Positions 14,801 through 22,019 of a stretch of 32,968 nt of DNA are shown in pieces. The translations under genes and the position numbers were made by a program. Location: NCBI GenBank assembly GCA_023390985.1, contig JAEWBU010000393.1, forward strand, positions 1 to 32,968, in the 5' to 3' direction. Each line of letters opens with the position of its first letter. Position 1 is the stretch's first letter. Under the pieces are notes generated by a model that saw only the letters and a program-made list of their open reading frames with translations, did not search any database and was not told where the DNA came from. Source of the stretch: Pseudomonadota bacterium. Its GTDB lineage: Bacteria > Pseudomonadota > Gammaproteobacteria > Burkholderiales > Burkholderiaceae_C.

Positions 14801-15831
14801 TTGAGGGTCTCCAGGTAGGCCACGATCGCCTGCAGGTCCTCCGCGGACATGGGCGTGGCCGGCATGTTGGTGCCGGGCTTGAACTTCTGCGGATCGGCGA
14901 TCCAGGCGGACAGGTGTTCGGCCGTGTTCGGCAAGGTCCCGGCCGCCAGCGTGCGGCGCGAAGCCAGGTGCGTGAGGTCGGGCGCGCGCTTGCCGCCCGC
15001 CTGCGTGCCCTGCACCGTGTGGCACAGGGCGCAGGACAGCGACTGGAACAGCTGCTGTCCGCGCTGCGCGCGCGGATCGCCGGGATCGGTCGCCGGCTTG
15101 CGCTGCGACTGCAGCCAGCCCTCGAACTCCTCGGGCGTGTGCGCCACCACCAGCAGGCCCATCAGCGCATGCTGGTAGCCGCAGAACTCGGCGCACTGGC
15201 CGCGGTACACGCCCGGCTTGTCGGCCTGGAAGTTCATCAGGGCGGTGCGGCCGGGGATCAGGTCCTTCTTGCCGGCCAGGTTGGGGATCCAGAGGCTGTG
15301 GATGACGTCCTCCGAGTTCAGCTTGACCACCACCGTCCGTCCCGTGGGGATGTGGATCTCGTTGGCGGTCTCCAGCTGGTCGGACGGCTGGCCCTGCGGA
15401 TAGCGCACGGTCCACCACCACTGGTGCGCCGTGACCTCGATCGTGAGCGCGTCGGGCGGCGGGATGCGGCCGATCGCGTGGTCGGTGAACACGCTCGCGA
15501 CGATCAGGAACAGCAGCAGCACGGTGGACGCCATCACCGCCCGCACCACGTTGCGGCGGCTGCGCGCCTCGGGCGCGGCCGCGTCGGGACGGAGTGCGGG
15601 CGACGTCTCGGTCGCGCGCGGCGTGCGCCACAGGATCCACAGCAGCACGGCCAGGATGGCGCCGAACACCACCGAGCAGACCAGCACGAACACGCGCCAC
15701 AGGCGTTCGATGTCGGCCGCCTGCGGCCCCATCGGGTCCAGGGCGGAATGCGGCGCGTCGGGCACCGGCGTGGCCGCGAACACGGCCAGCGCCGCGCCGG
15801 CCAGCAGCAGCAGGGCGACGCCGCGCTTCAC
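14797..15831 (-). CDS. coxB: Cytochrome c oxidase subunit II with fused cytochrome c domain (caa3 type)
   Basis: A 344-residue electron-entry subunit. A leader (1-20) is followed by two membrane segments (about 43-67 and 96-116), then the periplasmic CuA domain: HQWWWTVRY (136-144), His178, and CAEFCGYQHALM with Cys213, Glu215, Cys217, His221 and Met224. A C-terminal cytochrome c domain carries CALCH (267-271) and the likely axial Met323 (GTNMP). The fusion marks a caa3 oxidase that takes electrons directly from a periplasmic or membrane-bound donor. Start at GTG, overlapping the stop of the lipoprotein cytochrome gene as GTGA; the next gene starts the same way. Confidence 0.93.
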   Translation of the reverse strand: MKRGVALLLLAGAALAVFAATPVPDAPHSALDPMGPQAADIERLWRVFVLVCSVVFGAILAVLLWILWRTPRATETSPALRPDAAAPEARSRRNVVRAVMASTVLLLFLIVASVFTDHAIGRIPPPDALTIEVTAHQWWWTVRYPQGQPSDQLETANEIHIPTGRTVVVKLNSEDVIHSLWIPNLAGKKDLIPGRTALMNFQADKPGVYRGQCAEFCGYQHALMGLLVVAHTPEEFEGWLQSQRKPATDPGDPRAQRGQQLFQSLSCALCHTVQGTQAGGKRAPDLTHLASRRTLAAGTLPNTAEHLSAWIADPQKFKPGTNMPATPMSAEDLQAIVAYLETLK

Positions 15832-16412
15832 CGCTGCGGTCCTCCGGTCGGCTGGTCGGGCGGCAGCTGTTCCGCCTTGGCACGCACCGGCGGCCGCGCG
15901 TTCTCGGGCAGGCCGGGATAGAGCGTGTCGGAGCGCGAGGGCGACACGTCCTTGCTCAGCTGCCCGCCCATGGACCGCACGTAGGCCACGATCTGCCAGA
16001 CCTGGTCGTCGGGGATGTGGCCGCCGAAGGAGGGCATGCCGTTGGGCCGGCCCTTGGTGATGCTCTCGAACACCTGCGCCGGCGAGCTGCCGTAGCGCCA
16101 TTCCGCGTCCATCAGCGGCGGTCCCATGCCGCCGCCGCCGTTCGAGTGGCAGCCGTTGCAGTTGTACCAGCGGTAGAGGCGCTTGCCCTGCGCGACTCCG
16201 AACGCGTTGTCGTCGTAGGGGCTGCTGTCCTTGGCCGGTTGCCTGACCCCGCCGGCCAACGGGACCCCGGGCTGGTTGGTGGAGGCGCGCGGCGCCGAGG
16301 GGACCGTGGACGAGTTGTCCTTGGGCGTGTTGAACGAACGGGACTCGCGCTCGCAGCCCGCCAGTGCGAAGGCCGCGGCCAGCGCGGCGAGCAGGCAGGT
16401 TCTCGCGCTCAC
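15828..16412 (-). CDS. Lipoprotein c-type cytochrome
   Basis: A 194-residue monohaem cytochrome c. The leader ends in a lipobox LAGC with Cys20 as the lipidation site, so it should be anchored on the periplasmic side. A Ser/Pro/Asn-rich linker (about 21-65) leads to the haem domain with CNGCH (85-89), GGGGMGPPLMDAEWRYG, and the likely axial Met126 in GRPNGMPSFGG. The C-terminal tail is Pro-rich. It lies between the binding-protein gene and the oxidase genes and overlaps both by GTGA. It is the obvious candidate to carry electrons from the PQQ dehydrogenase to the oxidase, in place of a soluble XoxG; that role is inference. Confidence 0.9.
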   Translation of the reverse strand: MSARTCLLAALAAAFALAGCERESRSFNTPKDNSSTVPSAPRASTNQPGVPLAGGVRQPAKDSSPYDDNAFGVAQGKRLYRWYNCNGCHSNGGGGMGPPLMDAEWRYGSSPAQVFESITKGRPNGMPSFGGHIPDDQVWQIVAYVRSMGGQLSKDVSPSRSDTLYPGLPENARPPVRAKAEQLPPDQPTGGPQR

Positions 16413-17215
16413 GGCCGCATCTCGACGCGGGGCACGCCGTATTCGGCGAGGATCGCGTCGATCTCCGGTTGGTGCCGCCGCACCGCGTCCTGCAACCGCT
16501 GAAGCAGGGCCGCGTCGTCGCGCCGCACGCCCATGGCGATATCGAAGTCGAAGTGCTGGTCGCGCGGCAGGTCGGACGGCGGTGCCAGCCGCACGACGGT
16601 CATGGCCACCGGCGACTGCCTGGCGAAGAAGCCCGCCTGCGGTCCCCACACCAGCGCGCCGTCGAGTTCGCCCGCGGCCAGCGCCTCCACGATGCGCTGC
16701 GCCGCCGGCCGCTCGCCCGCGATCGGGAAGCCGACCACCTGCGCGCCGGGCGCGTGGCGCGCGAGCGCGAAGCCCGGCGGCGAAGCGGCCATGTCGTTGC
16801 CGATCAGCTGGAGGCCGATGCGCAGCCTGCCCAGGCGCGGATCGTCGAAATCCTTCGGCGGCGGCCCCGCATCGGCCCGCTGCACCCAGACATAGCTGGA
16901 GCGGTAGTACGGCGCGGTGAGCCTGGCGCGCTCGAAACCGACGGGCAGGCCCACGATGACGTCGCACAGGCCCGCGCCCATGGTCTTGCGCACGAAGCCG
17001 CGGCGGTCCGGCAGCCAGGCGTACTGCAGTTGCACGCCCATGTCGCGGGCCAGCAGCCGCGCGATGCGGTCCTCGAAGCCGCTGCCGTCGGCGTGCGAAT
17101 GCGGCAGGTTGTCGGGATCGGCGCAGACGCGCAGCACGTCGGTGGGCGCGGGTTCGGCGGCAACGGCGGCCGTCCCCACCAGCATCGGAATCAGCAGCGA
17201 CAGCGTGCGCTTCAC
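16409..17215 (-). CDS. XoxJ/MxaJ-like periplasmic binding protein associated with a quinoprotein dehydrogenase
   Basis: A 268-residue secreted protein of the type 3 extracellular solute-binding fold. The signal peptide is about residues 1-19. The mature start LRVCADPDNLPHSHADGSGF and FEDRIARLLARDMG are typical of the quinoprotein-dehydrogenase-associated subfamily that includes MxaJ and XoxJ. No ABC permease or ATPase is adjacent, as expected for that group. Its partner is the dehydrogenase directly upstream, with which it overlaps by GTGA. XoxJ is thought to help activate or mature the dehydrogenase rather than transport a solute. The role here is inferred from context. Confidence 0.85.
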   Translation of the reverse strand: MKRTLSLLIPMLVGTAAVAAEPAPTDVLRVCADPDNLPHSHADGSGFEDRIARLLARDMGVQLQYAWLPDRRGFVRKTMGAGLCDVIVGLPVGFERARLTAPYYRSSYVWVQRADAGPPPKDFDDPRLGRLRIGLQLIGNDMAASPPGFALARHAPGAQVVGFPIAGERPAAQRIVEALAAGELDGALVWGPQAGFFARQSPVAMTVVRLAPPSDLPRDQHFDFDIAMGVRRDDAALLQRLQDAVRRHQPEIDAILAEYGVPRVEMRP

Positions 17216-18978
17216 TTGGCCGGTCCTCCGAGCGCGAACACGTAGAGCATCCCGCCGGGCTGCGTTACCTGGGTGAGGTCCCTCATCGCGTTGACGAAGC
17301 CCAGCGCCGCGCCGCCGTCGCGCGGATCCAGCCGCGCCGACACGATCGCCCCGGCCCATCCGCCTACGCCCGCGAGCACGGCGATGTACTGGCGGCCGTC
17401 CGGCCCGCGGTAGCTGATCGGCTGGCCGATGATCCCGGAGGCGGTCTTGAACTTCCACAGCTCCTTGCCGCTGCGCCCGTCCACCGCCTTGAACCAGCCG
17501 TCCATGGTCCCGTAGAACACCACGTCGCCGGCGGTGGCGAGCGCGCCGCTCCACACCGGGAACTCCTCGCGGATCTCCCAGGCCTTGCGTCCGTTCAGCA
17601 CGTCCCAGGCGGTGAACACGCCGCGGTGCCCGCCCGGTCCCGGGTACATCTTCACGTCGGCGCCGACGTAGGGCGTGCCCGCGATGTAGCTCGCCTGCGA
17701 TGTCACCGTGTCCTGGCACAGGTTCTGGTGCGGGATGTAGAGCAGCCGCGTGCGCGGGGACCAGGCCGAGGGCTGCCAGTCCTTCGCGCCCGGCGAGGCC
17801 GGGCAGATGCTGCGCACCGGCTCGCCCGCGCGCGGGTCCTTCTGCGGGTTGTACTTGAGCGCGCCGGTCTGCAGGTCCACGCCGGTGCTCGTGGTGACGT
17901 GCACGAACGGCGTGGCCGACAGCACCTGGCCGGTGGCGCGGTCCATCACGTACACGTAGCCGTTGCGCTCAGGACGGACCAGCAGCTTGCGCGGCTGGCC
18001 CTGGAAGGGCGCATCGATCAGCACGTTCTCGTTGACCGCGTCGTAGTCGTGCAGGTCGTGCGGGCTGAACTGGTAGAACCAGACGGCCTCGCCGGTGTCG
18101 GGCCTGCGAGCGAACACGCCCGAGGTCCACTTGTTGTCGCCGGGACGCTGCTCCGGGTTCCAGGGGCCGGGATTGCCGGTGCCGTAGTAGACGAGGTCCA
18201 GCTGCGGGTCGTACGAAATCCAGCCCCACACCGTGCCGCCGCCGATCTTCCAGGCCTCGGGCGGCCAGGTCTTCACGCCGAGGTCGCTGCCCTGGTCGCT
18301 CTTGTAGTGGGGCTTGAAGTTCGGGCCGATGAGCACGTCCTTGTCCGGACCGGTGCTGTAGGCGCGCCACGCGATCCTTCCCGTCGCGGCATCCAGCGCC
18401 GTGAGCCAGCCGCGCACGCCCATCTCGCCGCCGCTGTTGCCGACCAGCACCTTGTCCTTCACCACCAGCGGCGCCATCGTCATGCTCTCGCCGCGCTTGA
18501 TGTCGCCGAGCTTGGTGCGCCAGATCTCCTTGCCGCTCTTCGCGTCGACGGCGATGGTCTGGTTGTCCAGTGTGTTCAGGAACACGCGGCCCTGGCTGTA
18601 GGCGGCGCCTCGGTTGACGGTGTCGCAGCAGGCCACGCCCTGCGAGCTGGGGCTGGGGGCGGGATCGAAGCGCCACTTCAGCGGAGCGCCCGGCTTGGTC
18701 AAGTCGAGCGCGAACAGCGGATTCGGGTACGGCCCCACGATGAACATCGTGTCCTCGGCCACGATGGGCGCCGCCTCGTGGCCGCGCGACAGGCCGGTGG
18801 GGAAGCTGAACGCCAGCTCGAGCCTGGCGACGTTGCCCGTGCTGATCTCGGCAAGGGAGGAAAAACGCGTGCTCGCGTGGTCGCGAGCCGCCATCGTCCA
18901 CTGTCCGTCGTCGGCCGGCTGCGACCAGGCGACGGTCGCGGCCAGAGCGCTCGCGATGGCGAGCGGGGCGCACCTCAT
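17212..18978 (-). CDS. PQQ-dependent alcohol dehydrogenase, XoxF-like, with lanthanide-type DYD motif
   Basis: A 588-residue periplasmic quinoprotein that would oxidise a primary alcohol to an aldehyde using PQQ. The signal peptide is about residues 1-19. Eight-bladed propeller repeats run through the chain. The vicinal Cys117-Cys118 (ACCDTVNRG), Glu185 (SGGEMGVRG) and Asn269 (GTGNP) fit the PQQ/metal site. Asp311 is the catalytic base and Asp313 makes the DYD motif, which in XoxF, ExaF and PedH marks lanthanide rather than calcium use. SGIIGQPISY and GVGGWAG near 513-543 are also XoxF-like. It is divergent from typical XoxF, so the substrate may not be methanol. GGGAGA lies 7 nt before the ATG. 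It is the first gene of the operon. Confidence 0.92.
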   Translation of the reverse strand: MRCAPLAIASALAATVAWSQPADDGQWTMAARDHASTRFSSLAEISTGNVARLELAFSFPTGLSRGHEAAPIVAEDTMFIVGPYPNPLFALDLTKPGAPLKWRFDPAPSPSSQGVACCDTVNRGAAYSQGRVFLNTLDNQTIAVDAKSGKEIWRTKLGDIKRGESMTMAPLVVKDKVLVGNSGGEMGVRGWLTALDAATGRIAWRAYSTGPDKDVLIGPNFKPHYKSDQGSDLGVKTWPPEAWKIGGGTVWGWISYDPQLDLVYYGTGNPGPWNPEQRPGDNKWTSGVFARRPDTGEAVWFYQFSPHDLHDYDAVNENVLIDAPFQGQPRKLLVRPERNGYVYVMDRATGQVLSATPFVHVTTSTGVDLQTGALKYNPQKDPRAGEPVRSICPASPGAKDWQPSAWSPRTRLLYIPHQNLCQDTVTSQASYIAGTPYVGADVKMYPGPGGHRGVFTAWDVLNGRKAWEIREEFPVWSGALATAGDVVFYGTMDGWFKAVDGRSGKELWKFKTASGIIGQPISYRGPDGRQYIAVLAGVGGWAGAIVSARLDPRDGGAALGFVNAMRDLTQVTQPGGMLYVFALGGPAK

Positions 18979-19108
18979 CTACATCTCTCCCTGACGTGCC
19001 CCTTCACTCCCCGGCTTGCGCCCGGCCTTTCCGAGTCGCGGTGCGGCCTTCATCGGACCGCCGTGTTCTTGATTTCAGTGTACCTGCCGCGCGCTGTTTT
19101 GGGGCATC

Positions 19109-19699
19109 ATGGCCGGCGATGCAACGTCGAGCGAAAGAGTGAGCTCTTCTATAGAAAAGAGCCGGCGCCATGGGTGGGCGAACATCACCCTGCACTGGCT
19201 GTTAGCGGTTCTGCTGATCTATCAGCTTCTGCTCGGCTGGTGGATGCTGGACCTGCCCAAGTCGCCGCCGGGTCTGCGCGCCGGCTGGTTCAATTTCCAC
19301 AAATCCATCGGCCTCTCCATCTTCATCGTCGTGCTGGTGCGCCTGCTGCTGCGCCTGCGCGATCCGGTGTCGCCGCTCGCGCTGCCCGACTGGCAGCGCC
19401 GCGCCGCGGTGGGCAACCATGCGCTGCTCTACGCCTGCATGCTGCTGCTGCCGTTGAGCGGTTATCTGGGCTCGGTGTTCAGCGGCTATCCGGTGCGGTT
19501 CTTCGGGTTCGTGATTCCCGCCTGGGCGGGTGCATGGCCGGCGGGCAAGCAGTTCATGTCCGCGCTGCACCTCGGGCTCGTGTGGGCCTTCATGAGTCTC
19601 GTCGGCGTGCATGTCGCCGCCGCCTTGTGGCATTGGCTGCAACGCGACGGCGTAGCCGCGCGCATGGGCCTGCCTGCGCTGCGGAGGAGATCGCCGTGA
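19109..19699 (+). CDS. Cytochrome b561 family protein
   Basis: A 196-residue di-haem membrane protein with four membrane segments. Candidate haem ligands are His29 in NITLHWLLAVLL, His64 in FNFHKSIGLS, and histidines in the third and fourth helices (NHALLYACMLLLP; GVHVAAALWHW). It could move electrons between quinone and a periplasmic partner. It diverges from the PQQ dehydrogenase gene across 130 bp, and the beta-propeller gene follows with a GTGA overlap. The ATG has only a weak GGGG upstream; a GTG at 19139 is an alternative start. The 5' end contains an unusual AT-rich palindrome with a rare ATA codon. Confidence 0.9.
   Translation: MAGDATSSERVSSSIEKSRRHGWANITLHWLLAVLLIYQLLLGWWMLDLPKSPPGLRAGWFNFHKSIGLSIFIVVLVRLLLRLRDPVSPLALPDWQRRAAVGNHALLYACMLLLPLSGYLGSVFSGYPVRFFGFVIPAWAGAWPAGKQFMSALHLGLVWAFMSLVGVHVAAALWHWLQRDGVAARMGLPALRRRSP
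19143..19162 (+). repeat. AT-rich inverted repeat in the 5' end of the cytochrome b561 gene
   Basis: GCTCTT and AAGAGC flank an 8-nt centre, CTATAGAA; the overlapping TTCTATAGAA is itself a perfect palindrome. It stands out as an AT-rich island in GC-rich DNA and includes a rare ATA codon. It could be an operator or an mRNA hairpin near the start of the gene, or simply chance. Confidence 0.45.
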
Positions 19700-20640
19700 G
19701 ACGCCGGCCGCTGCTCGCGCTGCCGCTCCTCGCCGCCCTGCCGCGGGCGTTCGCGGCCGCGCCGGCCGTGTACGTGCCCAACGAGAAGTCGGGCACCGTC
19801 AGCGTGATCGATCCGGCGCGCGACGAGGTCGTGCGCGAACTCGCGGTGGGTGGGCGTCCGCGCGGCATCGCGCTTTCGCCCGACGGTGCGCGGCTGTATC
19901 TCAGCGACGGGGCGCGCGGCGCGCTGGTCGTGGTCTCGACCGCGGACGGGCAGGCGCAGGCGACGGTGAAGCTGGGCCCCTCGCCTGAAGGGCTGTACCG
20001 CTCTCCGGACGGGCGCTGGCTGGCCGTGGCGGTGGAAGAGGACAACGCGGTCGCGCTGGTGGATGCGCGATCGTTCGAAGTGGCCGCCAGGATCCCGACC
20101 GAAGGCCGCAATCCCGAGCACGCCGTGTTCTCGCCCGACGGGCGCTGGCTCTACGTCAGCGCCGAGGATGCTTCGCAGGTCGACGTGGTCGATGTCGCCG
20201 CTCGCAGGCAGGTGGGCTCGGTACCCGTCGGCCGGCGGCCGCGCGGCATCGGCTTCACGCCCGACGGCCGCTTCGCCTGGGTGGCGTGCGAGCTGGACAG
20301 CAGCCTGCATGCGATCGACGTCGGACGCCATGCCGCCGTCGGCAGGCTCGCGGGCGGCGAGTTCTGCAACGGCGTGTGCGTGAGCCCCGACGGCAGGCGC
20401 GTCTACGTTTCCAACGGCCGGGGCGCGAGCGTGTCCGTGGTGGACGCCGTCGAGCGGCGCATCGTGGGCACCGTTCCTGTCGGGCAGCGTCCCTGGAACA
20501 TGGCGCTGACCGCCGACGGGGCCCGGCTCTACGTGGCGAACGGGCGGTCGAATTCGGTGTCGGTGGTGGACACGGCCGCCCTGCGCAAGCTGCGGGACGT
20601 CAGCGTCGGTGAAGCGCCCTGGGGCGCCGTCATCGGCTGA
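19696..20640 (+). CDS. YVTN beta-propeller protein of the PQQ-dependent catabolism type
   Basis: A 314-residue secreted protein. After a signal peptide (about 1-20, ending AFAAAP) come seven repeats of about 42 residues, each with variants of LSPDGARLYLS or VYVSNGRGASVSVVD. This gives a seven-bladed propeller. It resembles the propeller proteins found beside PQQ alcohol dehydrogenases and their transport genes; their precise role is unknown. The GTG start overlaps the b561 stop as GTGA, with GGAGGAG 6 nt upstream. The open frame continues far upstream across other genes, so the start rests on the ribosome-binding site and the signal peptide. It converges with the isomerase-like gene, 12 bp away, without an obvious terminator. 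Confidence 0.88.
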   Translation: MRRRPLLALPLLAALPRAFAAAPAVYVPNEKSGTVSVIDPARDEVVRELAVGGRPRGIALSPDGARLYLSDGARGALVVVSTADGQAQATVKLGPSPEGLYRSPDGRWLAVAVEEDNAVALVDARSFEVAARIPTEGRNPEHAVFSPDGRWLYVSAEDASQVDVVDVAARRQVGSVPVGRRPRGIGFTPDGRFAWVACELDSSLHAIDVGRHAAVGRLAGGEFCNGVCVSPDGRRVYVSNGRGASVSVVDAVERRIVGTVPVGQRPWNMALTADGARLYVANGRSNSVSVVDTAALRKLRDVSVGEAPWGAVIG

Positions 20641-20652
20641 CCGCCCTTCCCT

Positions 20653-21426
20653 TCAGACCTTGCTGAAATCCGGCTTGCGCTTTTCCATGAAGGCGGTGAA
20701 CGCTTCGCGCGCCGCCGGTTCGCGCAGCATGCGGCCGAAGCTCGCGCCCTCGTCCTGCATCTGCTGCAGCACGGCGGCCTGCTGCGGCTTCTTCATCAGG
20801 CGCTTGGTTTCGACGAGGGCCGACAGCGGCTTGGCGGCGAGCTTGCGCGCCTGCGCCTGCGCGTAGGCGTTGGCTTCGGTCGGTGGCAGCACGCGGTTGA
20901 CCAGGCCCGCCTCGAGCGCGGCCTCGGCCATGAACGGCTCGCCCAGCAGCAGCGCCTCGGCCGCGCGGTGGTAGCCGAACATCTGGGGCACCAGCAGGCT
21001 GGACGCCGCTTCCGGGCAGAGGCCGAGGTTGACGAAAGGCAGCGAGAACGCGGCGTTGTCCCCGGCGAACACCAGGTCGCAGTGGAACAGCATCGTCGTG
21101 CCCACGCCCACCGCCGGGCCGCAGACCGCGGCGATCAGCGGCTTGGGGAAGCTGGCGATGGCGCGCAGGAAGCGGAACACCGGCGAGTCCTGGCCGGCGG
21201 GCGGCTGGTTGAGGAAGTCGCCGATGTCGTTGCCGGCCGAGAAGATGGTCTCGTGCCCCTGCAGCACCACCACGCGCACCGCGGCGTCCTTCTCGGCGCC
21301 TTCGATCGCGTCGGCCATGGCGCCGTACATCGCCGAGGTGATCGAGTTCTTGCGCTCGAGCCGGTTGAAGGTGATGGTGAGCACGCCGCCTTCGGCGTGG
21401 GCGAGGATGTCGGTGGTGTTGGTCAT
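20653..21426 (-). CDS. Enoyl-CoA hydratase/isomerase family protein, probably a delta3,delta2-enoyl-CoA isomerase
   Basis: A 257-residue crotonase-fold protein. The oxyanion-hole segments are present: FSAGNDIGDF (about 62-71) and CGPAVGVGTTMLFHCD (102-117). The hydratase glutamates are missing: GGGCE is replaced by GVGTT and the PE(I/V) Glu by Phe. Instead GLCPEAASSLL (135-145) carries Glu139 at the position used by delta3,delta2-enoyl-CoA isomerases of the ECI2 type. I therefore expect double-bond isomerisation rather than hydration. It is the last gene of a five-gene operon and overlaps the preceding gene as ATGA. Confidence 0.88.
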   Translation of the reverse strand: MTNTTDILAHAEGGVLTITFNRLERKNSITSAMYGAMADAIEGAEKDAAVRVVVLQGHETIFSAGNDIGDFLNQPPAGQDSPVFRFLRAIASFPKPLIAAVCGPAVGVGTTMLFHCDLVFAGDNAAFSLPFVNLGLCPEAASSLLVPQMFGYHRAAEALLLGEPFMAEAALEAGLVNRVLPPTEANAYAQAQARKLAAKPLSALVETKRLMKKPQQAAVLQQMQDEGASFGRMLREPAAREAFTAFMEKRKPDFSKV

Positions 21427-22019
21427 TGCAAGGCCTCTTTGACGAAATCGAGCCGGTCCTGGCCCCAGAACATCTGGTCGCCGACGAAGAAGGTCGGCGC
21501 GCCGAACACGCCGCGCGCCACGGCCGCCTGGGTGACGGCCTTGAGCTGGTCCTTGACCTCGGGGTCCTGGGTCAGCGCCAGCAGCGCCCGCGCATCGAAC
21601 CCCGCCTGCTGCAGCACCGCGCCGACTTCGGCGGGATCGTTCATGTTGCGTGCGTCGGCCCAGATGGCGCGGTACACGGCATCGACGTAGGGCAGCAGCT
21701 GGTCGGGGTGGCGCATCTGCAGGCCGATGGCGCCGCGCATCAGGGTCAGGGTGTTGATCGGGAAGTGCGGATTGTGGCGGTACGGCACGCCGTAGCGCTG
21801 CGCGAACCGGGCCAGGTCGCCCTTCATCCACTCGCTCTTGGGCGCCACCTCCATCGGCGAGCGGTTGCCCGTCGCCTGGAACACGCCGCCCAGCAGCATG
21901 GGCTTGTAGTGCACGGCGGCCCCCGTCTCGCGCGCGATGCGCGGCACCTGCGTCCAGGCCAGGTAGCTGGCGGGACTGCCGACGTCGAAATAGAACTCCA
22001 GGTCCTTGTCGTGGGGCAT
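21423..22019 (-). CDS. 2-hydroxychromene-2-carboxylate isomerase family protein (DsbA-like fold)
   Basis: A 198-residue thioredoxin/DsbA-fold protein of the kappa-GST-like isomerase family. The N-terminal LEFYFDVGSPASYLAW contains the conserved serine that replaces the DsbA cysteine, and the C-terminal FGAPTFFVGDQMFWGQDRL is the family's second signature. The named enzyme belongs to naphthalene degradation and uses glutathione. No other aromatic-degradation gene is seen here, so the real substrate is uncertain. The ATG overlaps the SDR stop by one base (TGATG) and its own stop overlaps the next gene by ATGA. Confidence 0.9.
   Translation of the reverse strand: MPHDKDLEFYFDVGSPASYLAWTQVPRIARETGAAVHYKPMLLGGVFQATGNRSPMEVAPKSEWMKGDLARFAQRYGVPYRHNPHFPINTLTLMRGAIGLQMRHPDQLLPYVDAVYRAIWADARNMNDPAEVGAVLQQAGFDARALLALTQDPEVKDQLKAVTQAAVARGVFGAPTFFVGDQMFWGQDRLDFVKEALQ

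Noticed and set aside
12872..14818. A 648-codon open frame antisense to oxidase subunit I
   Set aside because: Composition is typical of an antisense frame (His, Gln and Arg repeats). Subunit I on the other strand has all metal ligands.
18979..19108. Sigma-70 promoters in the gap between the divergent PQQ dehydrogenase and b561 genes
   Set aside because: Fragments such as TTGATT and TACACT are present but not paired at proper spacing, so no promoter is called.
17626..20640. A 1004-codon open frame on the plus strand across the PQQ dehydrogenase and b561 genes
   Set aside because: Only the final 314 codons, from the GTG at 19696, are a protein (YVTN propeller). The remainder is antisense to the dehydrogenase and lacks any domain.
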